Below, piece by piece: positions 16,164-23,639 of a stretch of DNA of 23,762 nucleotides. The notes under the pieces were generated by a model, which made no database searches, was not told the DNA's origin, and saw only the letters and a list, made by a program, of their open reading frames with translations. Every line of letters starts with the position of its first letter. Position 1 is the stretch's first letter. The position numbers and the translations under genes were made by a program. The DNA comes from Fusobacteriaceae bacterium (GTDB lineage: Bacteria; Fusobacteriota; Fusobacteriia; Fusobacteriales; Fusobacteriaceae), in contig JAFGUR010000106.1 of NCBI GenBank assembly GCA_016938425.1, forward strand, positions 1 through 23,762. The letters are read 5' to 3'.

Positions 16164-17651
16164 ATGCTAGACTTTAAATATAGAACAAATAAAAAAAATC
16201 TAGTTATTTTTGTACATGGATTATTTGGTTCTGATGCCACATGGGACAAAGATTATCCTTTATACAGCCTTCTTTGGAAAGATGAAATAATTAAAAATAA
16301 CTTCGATATAGCAACATTTTCCTATTACTCTCAATTGATATCGGAGAATAAGTTCTTTCACAAAATAAAGAACTTATTTGGTGGCAAAATAAAAAAGAAT
16401 TTACCTATAAAGGAAATTTCTAAGATATTTAGAACAAGTTTAGACATTGAGAAGAGTAACTATGAGAATATTGTTTTTATTGGTCATAGTATGGGTGGGC
16501 TTATCGGAAAGGATTATATTATTAACAATATAGGAGTCATAGATATGTATATATCTATAGCAACACCTCACCATGGGTCAGAGTATGCAAAATTTGCTTC
16601 AGCTCATAACCAAGCAAAAAATCTTAAAATCAATAGTAAGGATTTAGAAGAACTTAATAATACATGGATATCACTTTCGAAATTGCCAAAAGCTTTTTAT
16701 TTTTACGGTTCTTATGATAATGTTGTTTCTGTAGAAAGTGCAATTCCTAGAACACTAGAAAACAGTTCCAATTGCTACCCTTTTGCTGAAGACCATTTAT
16801 CAATTGTGAAACCAGAAAATGAAAATAATCCATTCTACAAGAAATTAAAACAAGTTTTAACTGATTTTGTTGATGAAACTAACTTTGAAAAAATAATTTT
16901 GCATAATTTTTCAAAAATGCAATTAGATTCACAAGATATTATTGATGATTTAAGGAGTCATAGCTATAGTTTGAAAAATACAATAGAACTTGAGCAGTTA
17001 AAATCCATTTTTAATTATACAAATAGCTCTATGGATTTGTTATCAAAGGATTCTTTAAAGGCATTTGTAAATCAATATTCTCAAGATTTATATAAATACT
17101 CACCTAAAATTAAAGAAGTAGCGTTTGTAGGAATTTCGCTAATTCCTCTGAGCGTTTTAGAAGGGTTTATCTTAAGAAACAGTACTAAAAAAAGATATTT
17201 CGTAAATTATAATCAGGGTGAAATAGAATACCGAGAATTAAATGATGTACAGACCCCTAAAATAACTTTTTCTTATAAAATTTCCGAAAGTATCACTGAA
17301 TCTGTATGTATAAAAATTCAAAGTAGTTTTCCAATGGAAGACAGCAGTATAAAGGCTATTTATCCTGATTTTGATATAGTTGAAATTTCAGCTAATACAG
17401 TTAGTCGAGATAATATCACCAGTTATTCTGAAATTTTGCAGTTTAAAAATAAATTTAGGGAGTTACTTTCTGAATTAAAGATTAAAGGAGTCAAACAAAT
17501 CCATTTATTTATTGGCGCTCCTGTGTGTATAAATATAGCTTGTGGAGAAATTATTCAAACACATGACCCAAACGTAATTGTATATAATTATTTAAATGGA
17601 AAATATGATTGGGGATTAAGCTTAAAAAATAACGATATAATAAAATTATAA
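16164..17651 (+). CDS. Alpha/beta-hydrolase fused to SAVED-like domain, probable CBASS effector
   Basis: A 495-residue two-domain protein. Residues 1 to about 235 are a lipase-like alpha/beta hydrolase: oxyanion VHGLFGSDATW, nucleophile elbow GHSMGG with S109, Asp in YGSYDNVVS (D185) and His in EDHLSIVKP (H211), so the triad is complete. A helical linker follows. Residues about 310-495 resemble the core of SAVED, the cyclic-oligonucleotide sensor of CBASS, with KQIHLFIGAPVCINIACGE and VIVYNYLNGKYDWGLSL as typical blocks. The sensor half is short for SAVED. Direct linkage to a CD-NTase gene 14 bases downstream supports an effector whose hydrolase, perhaps a phospholipase or esterase, is turned on by the second messenger. 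Substrate and activation are inference. There is no signal peptide or membrane segment. Confidence 0.8.
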   Translation: MLDFKYRTNKKNLVIFVHGLFGSDATWDKDYPLYSLLWKDEIIKNNFDIATFSYYSQLISENKFFHKIKNLFGGKIKKNLPIKEISKIFRTSLDIEKSNYENIVFIGHSMGGLIGKDYIINNIGVIDMYISIATPHHGSEYAKFASAHNQAKNLKINSKDLEELNNTWISLSKLPKAFYFYGSYDNVVSVESAIPRTLENSSNCYPFAEDHLSIVKPENENNPFYKKLKQVLTDFVDETNFEKIILHNFSKMQLDSQDIIDDLRSHSYSLKNTIELEQLKSIFNYTNSSMDLLSKDSLKAFVNQYSQDLYKYSPKIKEVAFVGISLIPLSVLEGFILRNSTKKRYFVNYNQGEIEYRELNDVQTPKITFSYKISESITESVCIKIQSSFPMEDSSIKAIYPDFDIVEISANTVSRDNITSYSEILQFKNKFRELLSELKIKGVKQIHLFIGAPVCINIACGEIIQTHDPNVIVYNYLNGKYDWGLSLKNNDIIKL

Positions 17652-17665
17652 ATTCGGAGGAAAAA

Positions 17666-18721
17666 ATGAGTATAAAACTAAAAAAACAATTTGAAAATTT
17701 TCATACAGCGATAGCATTAACAACACATCACGAATTACAAAATAAAAGAACTATTTTACAGAGTGATATTGAAAATAATTTACCAGATAAACTAAATGAA
17801 GAAGAAATGGCTGAAATAACTAAGAGTGATTTAAGATTTATTGACCAAGGAAGTTGGGCGTTTGGAGTAAAAACAAGTATAAAACCAAATGTAGATGGTT
17901 CAGGAGACCAAACATTCGATAGAGATGTTGCCGTAATAATTCCTTTAAATAAAGATAAAGAGGAGAATAAAGACCCTAGAAAAATAAAAAAAATTATAAG
18001 GGAAATTTTAGAAATTAAAGATAAAAGAATACCGGCTATTAAAGACCCATGTGTAACAGTAAATTATTCAAAGGAAGGAAATGAAATATATCATTTAGAT
18101 TTTCCTATTTATGCAAAAGATTCAAACGAAAAATTATGGTTGGCAAGAGGAAAAGAATTTTCTGAAAATTATGAATGGCAAGAAGCTGACCCTGAAGGAT
18201 TAAATGAATATTTTCAAGACCATTTTTCTGGAGAAATTGGGAATCAAAAGAGAAGAATCGTAAGATATATAAAAAAATGGAAGCAAAATAAGTATACTAC
18301 ATTAGGTAAAGACGTTCCTCCAAGTATAGGATTAACAATTCTTGCATGCGACAATTTTTATCAATACTCAGAAGGAGATGATTTACAATGTTTACATAAA
18401 ACACTTCAAAATATTTTAAGTAAATTTTCATTAACTTATGATTTTGATGGTAATATAACAAAAGTAAATATAAGCTGTAATTTACCAACGACACCTTATT
18501 CCGATGTTTTTTACAAAATGAGAGATTCTGATGACCATTTAATTAAATTCTATAAAAGGTTTAAAAAATTTGCTGAAAATATTGAAAATGCTTTTAAAGT
18601 TGAGCATGACCATGAAGCAGCTAATTATGTTGTTAAATCCTTGGGAGAAGAGTTTGAAGTTCCACCAAAAGAAGCAAAAAAAGATAATTCCTCATTAAAA
18701 AAGGAGGACAGATTTGCATAA
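17666..18721 (+). CDS. CBASS CD-NTase (cyclic oligonucleotide synthase)
   Basis: A 351-residue nucleotidyltransferase of the SMODS/cGAS-like family. It has the GSWAFGV helix-cap motif (G62-S63), the metal-binding pair FDRDVAVIIPL (D85, D87) and a third acidic residue in HLDFPIY (D145), so the active site looks complete. On phage infection it would make a cyclic di- or trinucleotide for the SAVED-like sensor; the product and clade cannot be told from motifs alone. The C-terminus is a flexible charged tail ending EDRFA. In type II CBASS, Cap2 attaches the CD-NTase C-terminus to target proteins, and a small terminal residue such as Ala or Gly fits that chemistry. GGAGG precedes ATG 17666. It overlaps cap2 by 8 bases. 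Confidence 0.9.
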   Translation: MSIKLKKQFENFHTAIALTTHHELQNKRTILQSDIENNLPDKLNEEEMAEITKSDLRFIDQGSWAFGVKTSIKPNVDGSGDQTFDRDVAVIIPLNKDKEENKDPRKIKKIIREILEIKDKRIPAIKDPCVTVNYSKEGNEIYHLDFPIYAKDSNEKLWLARGKEFSENYEWQEADPEGLNEYFQDHFSGEIGNQKRRIVRYIKKWKQNKYTTLGKDVPPSIGLTILACDNFYQYSEGDDLQCLHKTLQNILSKFSLTYDFDGNITKVNISCNLPTTPYSDVFYKMRDSDDHLIKFYKRFKKFAENIENAFKVEHDHEAANYVVKSLGEEFEVPPKEAKKDNSSLKKEDRFA

Positions 18722-20372
18722 ATATTTAGAATTTGCAAAAGATTATTTTGAAACTAGAGGGATAATCATATCAGAGGATTTAGGTGAAAATAAATTTAAG
18801 TTTTTTTTTAAAGAAATTAATTTTGAATTTTGTTTAGATTCATTTTTTCCTCATTCTTTGCCAATAATAACAGCCACAGACATTAAAAATAATTATCCTC
18901 ATTTTATTGGAAACAACTTAGTTTGGCTGTGTCTGGGGAGAGAAGAAGATTTTAATCTTTATGATTCTCCTGGTGAAGAAATAATTGAGAATGTAATAGA
19001 TAGTTTTTTTGAATTGTTAGATTTAAGCCCAAGCCAACAAAATAAAGAGTTTTCTAAGGAATTTTTGCATTACTGGCATAAGAAAAGAAAAGATAACATT
19101 GTATTTAAAATGTATCTTCAAGAGGATGAAAAGACTTCAGAAATTTTTATAAATGAATATTTAAAAAATGATTATAACGCACCACAAAAAACTAATAAAA
19201 AAATAAAAAAAATAGGTAAACCACATATAGGAATAGTAAGTTTAAAAGAGAATGACATTAATCATTATTCTAAAAAAAATGGAACGTTAAAAAAAGGATT
19301 ACTCATACCTTTGGAAAATGGAGTACAATTGACTCCGTTTCCCGAAGAATGGGATTTTAATTATATTATTAATCAATGTATCTCTGAAAATACTTTTCTT
19401 TTTTTAAAAAATTATATTGTGGAAAAGGAATATATATATATTGTTTTTTCTATGTTTTTAGATAATGGATTTAAGATACAATTTTCAGGGTTAATTGAAT
19501 TTTCAACATCTAAAAAGGATACTTTTTTGAATAAATTAAAAAATGAATATGTTTTGATAGAACCTATTTTAAGTAAAAGATTTAGTCGAGATTATCTATG
19601 CAAAAGAACAAGTGGGAATAGTGATATGACTTCTAAAAATATCTCTGTAATAGGGTGTGGTTCGTTAGGTAGTTATATAGTTAATGAAATAGCTAAACTA
19701 GGAATTAAATCTCTAAACATATATGACCCAGATAAACTAGAACCAGAAAATATTTTTAGACATATCCTAGGAGAAGAATATCTATTCCATAATAAAGCAA
19801 AAGCATTAGAAGTAAATCTTTCTATTAATTTTTCTTCATTAAATATTAAAGCCTTTGAAGAAAAAATAAATTGGAAAACTATAGAAAAATTGAATTTTGA
19901 TAATACAGATTTATTGATTTTTTCAATAGGGTCAACAACAGACCAACTACTAATAAATGATAAGTTAAGAGAAATAAAATTTATAAAGCCTGTTTTGTTT
20001 ACTTGGTTGGATTCTTTTGGTTCAGGGTGTCATGCACTCTTGGTTGATTATTCTAAAAAAGGATGTTATAAATGTTTATCCAAATTCAACGTATCTTTTT
20101 CTAAAAATAATAATGATATAGTACAGACAGATGGATGTGGTGGAACTTTTACACCTTATGGAAATTCAATACTTTTAAAAGGAACATCAATGATACTAGA
20201 CATTGTAACTCAGCTTTTTTCAAACAGAGAGTTTCATAAAAATCCATTGTTTTCAATTAAAAATATAAAGCAAAATAACATAGAATACACAAATAGATAC
20301 TTAAAAAATAATGATGATTTATTTGAAGTATATGACTATATTGATGAAAGGTGTGATTGTTGTGGTAACTAG
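18714..20372 (+). CDS. cap2: Cap2, E2-E1 fusion ubiquitin-transferase-like enzyme
   Basis: A 552-residue fusion. Residues 1 to about 140 form an E2-like domain with the probable catalytic cysteine C73 in LVWLCLGREEDF. A linker region follows, then a ThiF/E1 adenylation domain from about residue 305 with the nucleotide-binding GCGSLG (314-319), YDPDKLEPENIFRH and NKAKALEV blocks. The likely E1 cysteine is C475 in DGCGGTFTPYG. CYKC and the terminal CDCCGN may bind zinc. Cap2 primes CBASS by conjugating the CD-NTase C-terminus to cellular targets. The start is TTG 18714, well placed 6 bases after AAGGAGG, and overlaps the CD-NTase end. Its 3' end overlaps cap3. The domain order and the neighbouring JAMM gene make this a type II system. 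Confidence 0.9.
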   Translation: MHKYLEFAKDYFETRGIIISEDLGENKFKFFFKEINFEFCLDSFFPHSLPIITATDIKNNYPHFIGNNLVWLCLGREEDFNLYDSPGEEIIENVIDSFFELLDLSPSQQNKEFSKEFLHYWHKKRKDNIVFKMYLQEDEKTSEIFINEYLKNDYNAPQKTNKKIKKIGKPHIGIVSLKENDINHYSKKNGTLKKGLLIPLENGVQLTPFPEEWDFNYIINQCISENTFLFLKNYIVEKEYIYIVFSMFLDNGFKIQFSGLIEFSTSKKDTFLNKLKNEYVLIEPILSKRFSRDYLCKRTSGNSDMTSKNISVIGCGSLGSYIVNEIAKLGIKSLNIYDPDKLEPENIFRHILGEEYLFHNKAKALEVNLSINFSSLNIKAFEEKINWKTIEKLNFDNTDLLIFSIGSTTDQLLINDKLREIKFIKPVLFTWLDSFGSGCHALLVDYSKKGCYKCLSKFNVSFSKNNNDIVQTDGCGGTFTPYGNSILLKGTSMILDIVTQLFSNREFHKNPLFSIKNIKQNNIEYTNRYLKNNDDLFEVYDYIDERCDCCGN

Positions 20373-20856
20373 TTTTGATAAATTAGTGAAGTTTAAGCTA
20401 CCAAACGGAAAAAATGTAGATTTTTTAGATAATATAGGAATTGTTTTAAAAAAATATATTCAATATGAAGGAATGAATGAATCTGGGGGTGTTTTAATAG
20501 GGTATACACACAGAATACATGGTAGCGTTGTTATTGAAGAATTAACAGAACCTCAAAGTAATGATAAGAAAAGTTTCTTAAGTTTCTTTAGGATAAGTAA
20601 CCATCATATTGAAGCTGTAAATAAAGCCAAAAGGAGAAATTCTGGATATATGGGTAATTGGCATACTCATCCCTGTGACTATCCAGAACCATCAAATACT
20701 GATTTAACATCTTGGCATGATTCACTAGTTAAAGAGAAAACTTCGTGTAACTATATTTTTTTTGTAATTGTAGGACGAAAGGGTTATAGGGTGTGGGTTG
20801 GAGATGTTAAAAATAAAAAAATTTCTGAAATCACTTTATATAAAAATTCTTTATAG
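20362..20856 (+). CDS. cap3: Cap3, JAMM/JAB deconjugating metallopeptidase
   Basis: A protein of about 164 residues with a full JAMM zinc site: E40 in NESGGVLIGY and H101-T-H103-P...S111-N-T-D114 in NWHTHPCDYPEPSNTD. In type II CBASS, Cap3 cleaves the CD-NTase-target conjugates made by Cap2 and so tunes signalling. The start is uncertain: GTG 20362 has AAAGGTG 8 bases upstream and is preferred, while in-frame ATG 20344 or codons further up have weaker sites and a longer overlap with cap2. The motif numbering assumes GTG 20362. It is the last CBASS gene, followed by a hairpin terminator. Confidence 0.88.
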   Translation: MVTSFDKLVKFKLPNGKNVDFLDNIGIVLKKYIQYEGMNESGGVLIGYTHRIHGSVVIEELTEPQSNDKKSFLSFFRISNHHIEAVNKAKRRNSGYMGNWHTHPCDYPEPSNTDLTSWHDSLVKEKTSCNYIFFVIVGRKGYRVWVGDVKNKKISEITLYKNSL

Positions 20857-20879
20857 TTAAGTTTAAAAACTAACTAAAC

Positions 20880-20911
20880 GACCGTCTCAATATATAGAGT
20901 CTGAGACGGTC
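20880..20911. terminator. Hairpin terminator between CBASS and the convergent higBA operon
   Basis: Perfect 10-bp stem GACCGTCTCA / TGAGACGGTC (20880-20889, 20902-20911) with a 12-base loop, the most GC-rich hairpin of the area. It lies between convergent genes and probably ends transcription from both sides, although the T-tracts are broken. Confidence 0.7.
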
Positions 20912-20915
20912 TTGA

Positions 20916-22025
20916 TTAAATATTAATATCTTCTTTTAATTCATACAGGACTTTATAATCTACAAGTTTTTCATTCTGTAGCCTTCCTAATATTATAGAA
21001 GGATGAACCCCTAATTTATTAGCCATAAAACATATATTACTTTTAGTTAATTCCATTTCTTTAATTGCTTTAAAATCTTTTGGTGAAATGAGAGTATTCT
21101 TTGCGTATAAATTAGCCTCCTCTTCTCCCTTCATCCCTAAGGTTTCATCCGCATTAATAAATATGTCTTTTTTACCATGCTTCATAATATGCCCTATTTC
21201 ATGAAAGAAATTAAACCAAAATCTATCTAATTTTTTTCCTCTATTGCTTAATACAATTAGAACCTTATCTTTTCCAATCCATTTACACACACCATCAACA
21301 TAAGTTTTAGGAAGGTGTGGTAAAATAACTAAAGCAATTCCAGATTCATTACAAAGATTTTTTAATTCTTCTATGTTCTCTTTTTTATTCTCTTTTGTGA
21401 GAGCTTTCATTTTTTCAATGTTTTCTTCGAGTTTCTCTTTAGAAAATTCTTTTGTTTCAATTTCCATTGCCTCAATTTCCGCTTTTCTAATCCAAGAAGC
21501 CATAGAATATTCACAAATCTCTTTATCAAGAGCTTTCTTAAAAAGTATAGGTTCCTCTCCAAGTTTATTTTCTTTTAAAGAATTATAGACCACTAATAAT
21601 TTTTCTTCTACATTTTTAAAATAGTCTAAAGAAGCTATCTTGAAAAAGCTTCTAAGCTCTCTAATTTGCTCTTTAACATCTTTTGTGTTATTTATCCAGC
21701 CTCTTTTAATTAACTCTTTAACAGGCATTTTATCAAGTATTTCAATTTCTTTTTCTTGTTTTTCTTCTTCCTCTATTCTAGCCAAAACTTCTCTGTATTT
21801 AGATTCAAGGTTATTCCAAAAACTAGCCTCTATCCCTAATACAGATTCAAGTTTAATTGCCATATCATAAGTTAAGGCAACTTCTCCATTTATTAAATGA
21901 CTAATATGCTTTTCAGATATTCCCATTCTTTTTGAAAATTCAACCTGCGACATTTTTAAAAATTCTAATTCATCTTTAATTGTTTCTCCCGGGGGTACAG
22001 CTACAATATTGTTAAATATTTTCAT
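20916..22025 (-). CDS. higA: HigA-type antitoxin fused to ImmA/IrrE metallopeptidase domain
   Basis: A 369-residue protein. Residues 1 to about 75 are a HigA-type XRE domain (VAVPPGETIKDELEF, then the helix-turn-helix MSQVEFSKRMGISEKHISHL from residue 25). A charged coiled middle follows, and the C-terminal half is an ImmA/IrrE (M78-like) zinc peptidase domain with FNFFHEIGHIMKHG, HExxH at residues 275-279. It would repress the module, neutralise the toxin encoded just upstream, and perhaps be switched by proteolysis. I start at ATG 22025, which has GGAGG in the right place; the ORF extends upstream into the toxin gene but without need. The gap to the toxin stop is 16 bases. The fold assignments are firm, the regulatory role is inferred. 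Confidence 0.82.
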   Translation of the reverse strand: MKIFNNIVAVPPGETIKDELEFLKMSQVEFSKRMGISEKHISHLINGEVALTYDMAIKLESVLGIEASFWNNLESKYREVLARIEEEEKQEKEIEILDKMPVKELIKRGWINNTKDVKEQIRELRSFFKIASLDYFKNVEEKLLVVYNSLKENKLGEEPILFKKALDKEICEYSMASWIRKAEIEAMEIETKEFSKEKLEENIEKMKALTKENKKENIEELKNLCNESGIALVILPHLPKTYVDGVCKWIGKDKVLIVLSNRGKKLDRFWFNFFHEIGHIMKHGKKDIFINADETLGMKGEEEANLYAKNTLISPKDFKAIKEMELTKSNICFMANKLGVHPSIILGRLQNEKLVDYKVLYELKEDINI

Positions 22026-22041
22026 AAAACCATCCTCCATC

Positions 22042-22353
22042 CTAGTGGTAATCCTCAATTTTCTCTATTCTAACAATCTTTATTTGGTCTAATTTAATAT
22101 TTTCATCTCCTGAGGTAATAATGAGCCTATAATTACCAGTCAAATCCATAGCATACTCATCACTTCTATCACCAGACAACTTATGTAATCTGGCAGAACG
22201 AATTTTGCTCATAACACTTAAGTCAGACGAGGATTCTAACTCATTAAGTCTTTGAATGACTTTTTTTGCTATTTGTAGACCATAACTTTTTACCAATAAG
22301 CTATAATCACTACATTCTTTTTCTAGTTTTTTACTTTTGTAGGTTACTTTCAT
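22042..22353 (-). CDS. higB: HigB-like toxin (RelE/ParE superfamily)
   Basis: A 103-residue basic protein with HigB/RelE features: KVTYKSKKLEKECSD start, long helices, and the C-terminal sheet with LHKLSGDRSDEYAMDL and NYRLIITSG. HigB toxins are ribosome-dependent mRNA endonucleases. The first gene of the pair is the toxin, the usual order for higBA. The start is ATG 22353 with AAGGA 8 bases upstream; one upstream in-frame TTG is unlikely to be used. A strong promoter lies 30-60 bases upstream. Confidence 0.82.
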   Translation of the reverse strand: MKVTYKSKKLEKECSDYSLLVKSYGLQIAKKVIQRLNELESSSDLSVMSKIRSARLHKLSGDRSDEYAMDLTGNYRLIITSGDENIKLDQIKIVRIEKIEDYH

Positions 22354-22382
22354 CAAATCAGTCCTTATTTTATAATCATTAA

Positions 22383-22411
22383 ATTATATCATCGTTATCA
22401 AAAAAAGTCAA
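22383..22411 (-). promoter_or_regulatory. higBA promoter
   Basis: On the minus strand TTGACT (22411-22406), exactly 17 bases, then TATAAT (22388-22383): a near-consensus promoter about 30 bases before the toxin start. A short interrupted palindrome ACCTTGAAGGT (22421-22431) just upstream of the -35 could be a HigA operator. Confidence 0.75.
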
Positions 22412-22447
22412 ATATCATTTACCTTGAAGGTTAATAAAATTCATTAA

Positions 22448-22500
22448 ATAAAAAAACCATATTGTCAAATTTAGAGATTTTGACAATATGGTTTTTTTAT
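22448..22500. terminator. Perfect 22-bp inverted repeat with A/T flanks
   Basis: Arms 22448-22469 and 22479-22500 are perfect reverse complements around a 9-base loop. The core pairs CCATATTGTCAAA with TTTGACAATATGG and each arm ends in a run of seven A or T. It has the form of a bidirectional terminator, yet no gene ends next to it on either strand, so it may be the tail of a lost gene or part of a mobile remnant. TTTGACAATA recurs at 22519-22528. Confidence 0.55.
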
Positions 22501-22542
22501 TTGTAATTTTTTGTATTATTTGACAATACGCGTATTCTTATT

Positions 22543-22911
22543 GGGGTATTGCCAGGAAAACTGACAAAACTGGTAATAAGAAATTTTTAACAAGTGTGTA
22601 AGCCTTTATTTACAATGCTTAAAAGCATTTTTATAGGCTCATTTTTTAAAATTTATCCATATAAGTTATGTTGCATAGAAAGTAGTGATTATTTTATAAA
22701 TTATGTTGTAGTTTTTAGTAAAATAGACCCAATTTATGTGGTAATCACAACATAACTTATCTTATGCTGTAATTTTGGCTATTTTTTGACAGTTTTTATA
22801 TTTTCAGCAAAAAACTAAAACTTGAAACGCTATAACCTTTTAAAATCAGCTAATACAAGCTTTTCAATAGTCGCTTATTACCGCTTTTGTCGGAAATCCT
22901 GGATGGACCCC
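22543..22911. mobile_element. MITE-like non-coding element with 38-bp imperfect terminal inverted repeats
   Basis: Ends 22543-22580 and 22874-22911 are imperfect inverted repeats of equal length. Both begin GGGGT and share CCAGGA, GACAAAA and GGTAATAAG at the same spacing; the inner 29 positions match at 23. TATT flanks both ends and may be a target duplication. The 369-bp interior has no ORF but carries nested repeats: ATAAGTTATGTTG (22661-22673) with CAACATAACTTAT (22748-22760), GTGATTA (22685-22691) with TAATCAC (22742-22748), and a small AATGCTT/AAGCATT hairpin (22614-22629). It looks like a non-autonomous transposon; the parental family is not identified. Confidence 0.55.
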
Positions 22912-22941
22912 TATTGTGACATATGTATCTAATCGACAACT

Positions 22942-22990
22942 AAAAAAACTCAAAATTCAAATTTTTAATTTTTAATCTTGAACTTTTGAG
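22942..22990 (-). terminator. Terminator of the relE operon
   Basis: Just downstream of the relE stop on the minus strand, CTCAAAAGTTCAA pairs with TTGAATTTTGAG (one bulged base; plus-strand arms 22978-22990 and 22949-22960), followed by seven T on the minus strand. This is a good rho-independent terminator. Confidence 0.7.
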
Positions 22991-22995
22991 CTTTT

Positions 22996-23265
22996 TCATT
23001 TATAAATATCTCCTCTACTGCCAATGTCTAAAACGAATATTACCAATACATCATTATACAATCTGTAAATGGCTCTATATTTTCCAAGTCTTAATCTATA
23101 TGTCTCTGCTGATATTCCCTGCATTTGTTTAATATCATATTTATTTACAGCATCCTCATAATTGGTAGACATTTCTTTAAAGATTTCTAAAAACTTCTTT
23201 TTCTCCATAGGATGTTTTTCTAAAAATTTTAAAGCTGGTTTTGATATTCTAAGTTCATAACTCAT
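22996..23265 (-). CDS. relE: RelE/ParE-family toxin
   Basis: An 89-residue basic protein with the RelE fold pattern: SYELRISKPALKFLEKHP at the start, two helices, then the sheet IKQMQG, YRLRLGKYRAIYRL and LVIFVLDIGSRGDIYK. RelE toxins cleave mRNA in the ribosomal A site; ParE relatives inhibit gyrase, and sequence alone does not settle which applies here. Its ATG overlaps the stop of the antitoxin gene by 4 bases (ATGA), the typical antitoxin-first coupling. A terminator follows directly. Confidence 0.85.
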   Translation of the reverse strand: MSYELRISKPALKFLEKHPMEKKKFLEIFKEMSTNYEDAVNKYDIKQMQGISAETYRLRLGKYRAIYRLYNDVLVIFVLDIGSRGDIYK

Positions 23266-23522
23266 AATTTAATAATTTCTCCAGTTTCAAAATGTTCAGA
23301 AGTTAAGTTTTTCAAAACTTCTTCAAGTTCTTTTTGTTCTTCATCATCTACAAAAGGAGTTAATGTTCTCATTTTATATGCTAAATCATCTTTTGTTTTT
23401 TCTTCCAAATATCCTTTTACAGCGTTTCTAATAACAGAACTAATGCTATCTTTATGAATTTCTGTAAATATTTTCAAATTTTCCCATAAATCTTCTTCCA
23501 TAACAATACTTTTTCTTACCAT
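23262..23522 (-). CDS. Ribbon-helix-helix antitoxin (RelB-like)
   Basis: An 86-residue protein. The N-terminal strand VRKSIVMEEDLWENL and the helix SISSVIRNAVKGYLEEK form a ribbon-helix-helix DNA-binding domain, and the acidic C-terminal part (PFVDDEEQKELEEVL) is the expected toxin-binding tail. It should neutralise the RelE-type toxin that follows and repress their shared promoter through the dyad just upstream. AAGGAGG on the minus strand is well spaced before ATG 23522. Confidence 0.82.
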   Translation of the reverse strand: MVRKSIVMEEDLWENLKIFTEIHKDSISSVIRNAVKGYLEEKTKDDLAYKMRTLTPFVDDEEQKELEEVLKNLTSEHFETGEIIKL

Positions 23523-23532
23523 TTTAGCCTCC

Positions 23533-23564
23533 TTATGGAATTATGTAATTATATAACTCCATAA
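23533..23564. promoter_or_regulatory. Operator dyad of the RHH-relE module
   Basis: TTATGGAATTAT (23533-23544) and ATAACTCCATAA (23553-23564) are inverted repeats with 11 of 12 matching positions and an 8-base spacer. The dyad lies between the -10 box and the ribosome site, where the antitoxin would be expected to bind. Confidence 0.6.
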
Positions 23565-23567
23565 CTT

Positions 23568-23596
23568 ATTATAGTCCATTTTCAAATTAAAAACAA
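23568..23596 (-). promoter_or_regulatory. Promoter of the RHH-relE module
   Basis: On the minus strand TTGTTT (23596-23591), 17 bases, TATAAT (23573-23568). The -10 is consensus and the -35 is fair. The start point would fall within the operator dyad. Confidence 0.6.
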
Positions 23597-23639
23597 GCTC
23601 AAAAATCTCCAAAAATACCTTGGAATTTTGAGCTTTTTT
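23595..23639. terminator. Hairpin upstream of the RHH-relE module
   Basis: AAGCTCAAAA (23595-23604) pairs with TTTTGAGCTT (23626-23635), with an inner CCAA/TTGG pair and T-runs on both strands. It probably ends a minus-strand gene beyond the window edge. Its right arm and T-run resemble those of the relE terminator at 22984-22996. From 23641 to the window end I see no gene that I can support. Confidence 0.5.

Noticed and set aside
21373..21870. Two plus-strand ORFs of 71 and 76 codons over higA
   Set aside because: They are antisense shadows of the HigA coding sequence, rich in Phe/Ser/Leu, without ribosome sites.
22520..22542. TTGACA at 22520-22525 as a plus-strand promoter
   Set aside because: No -10 element lies at suitable spacing and there is no plus-strand gene downstream.
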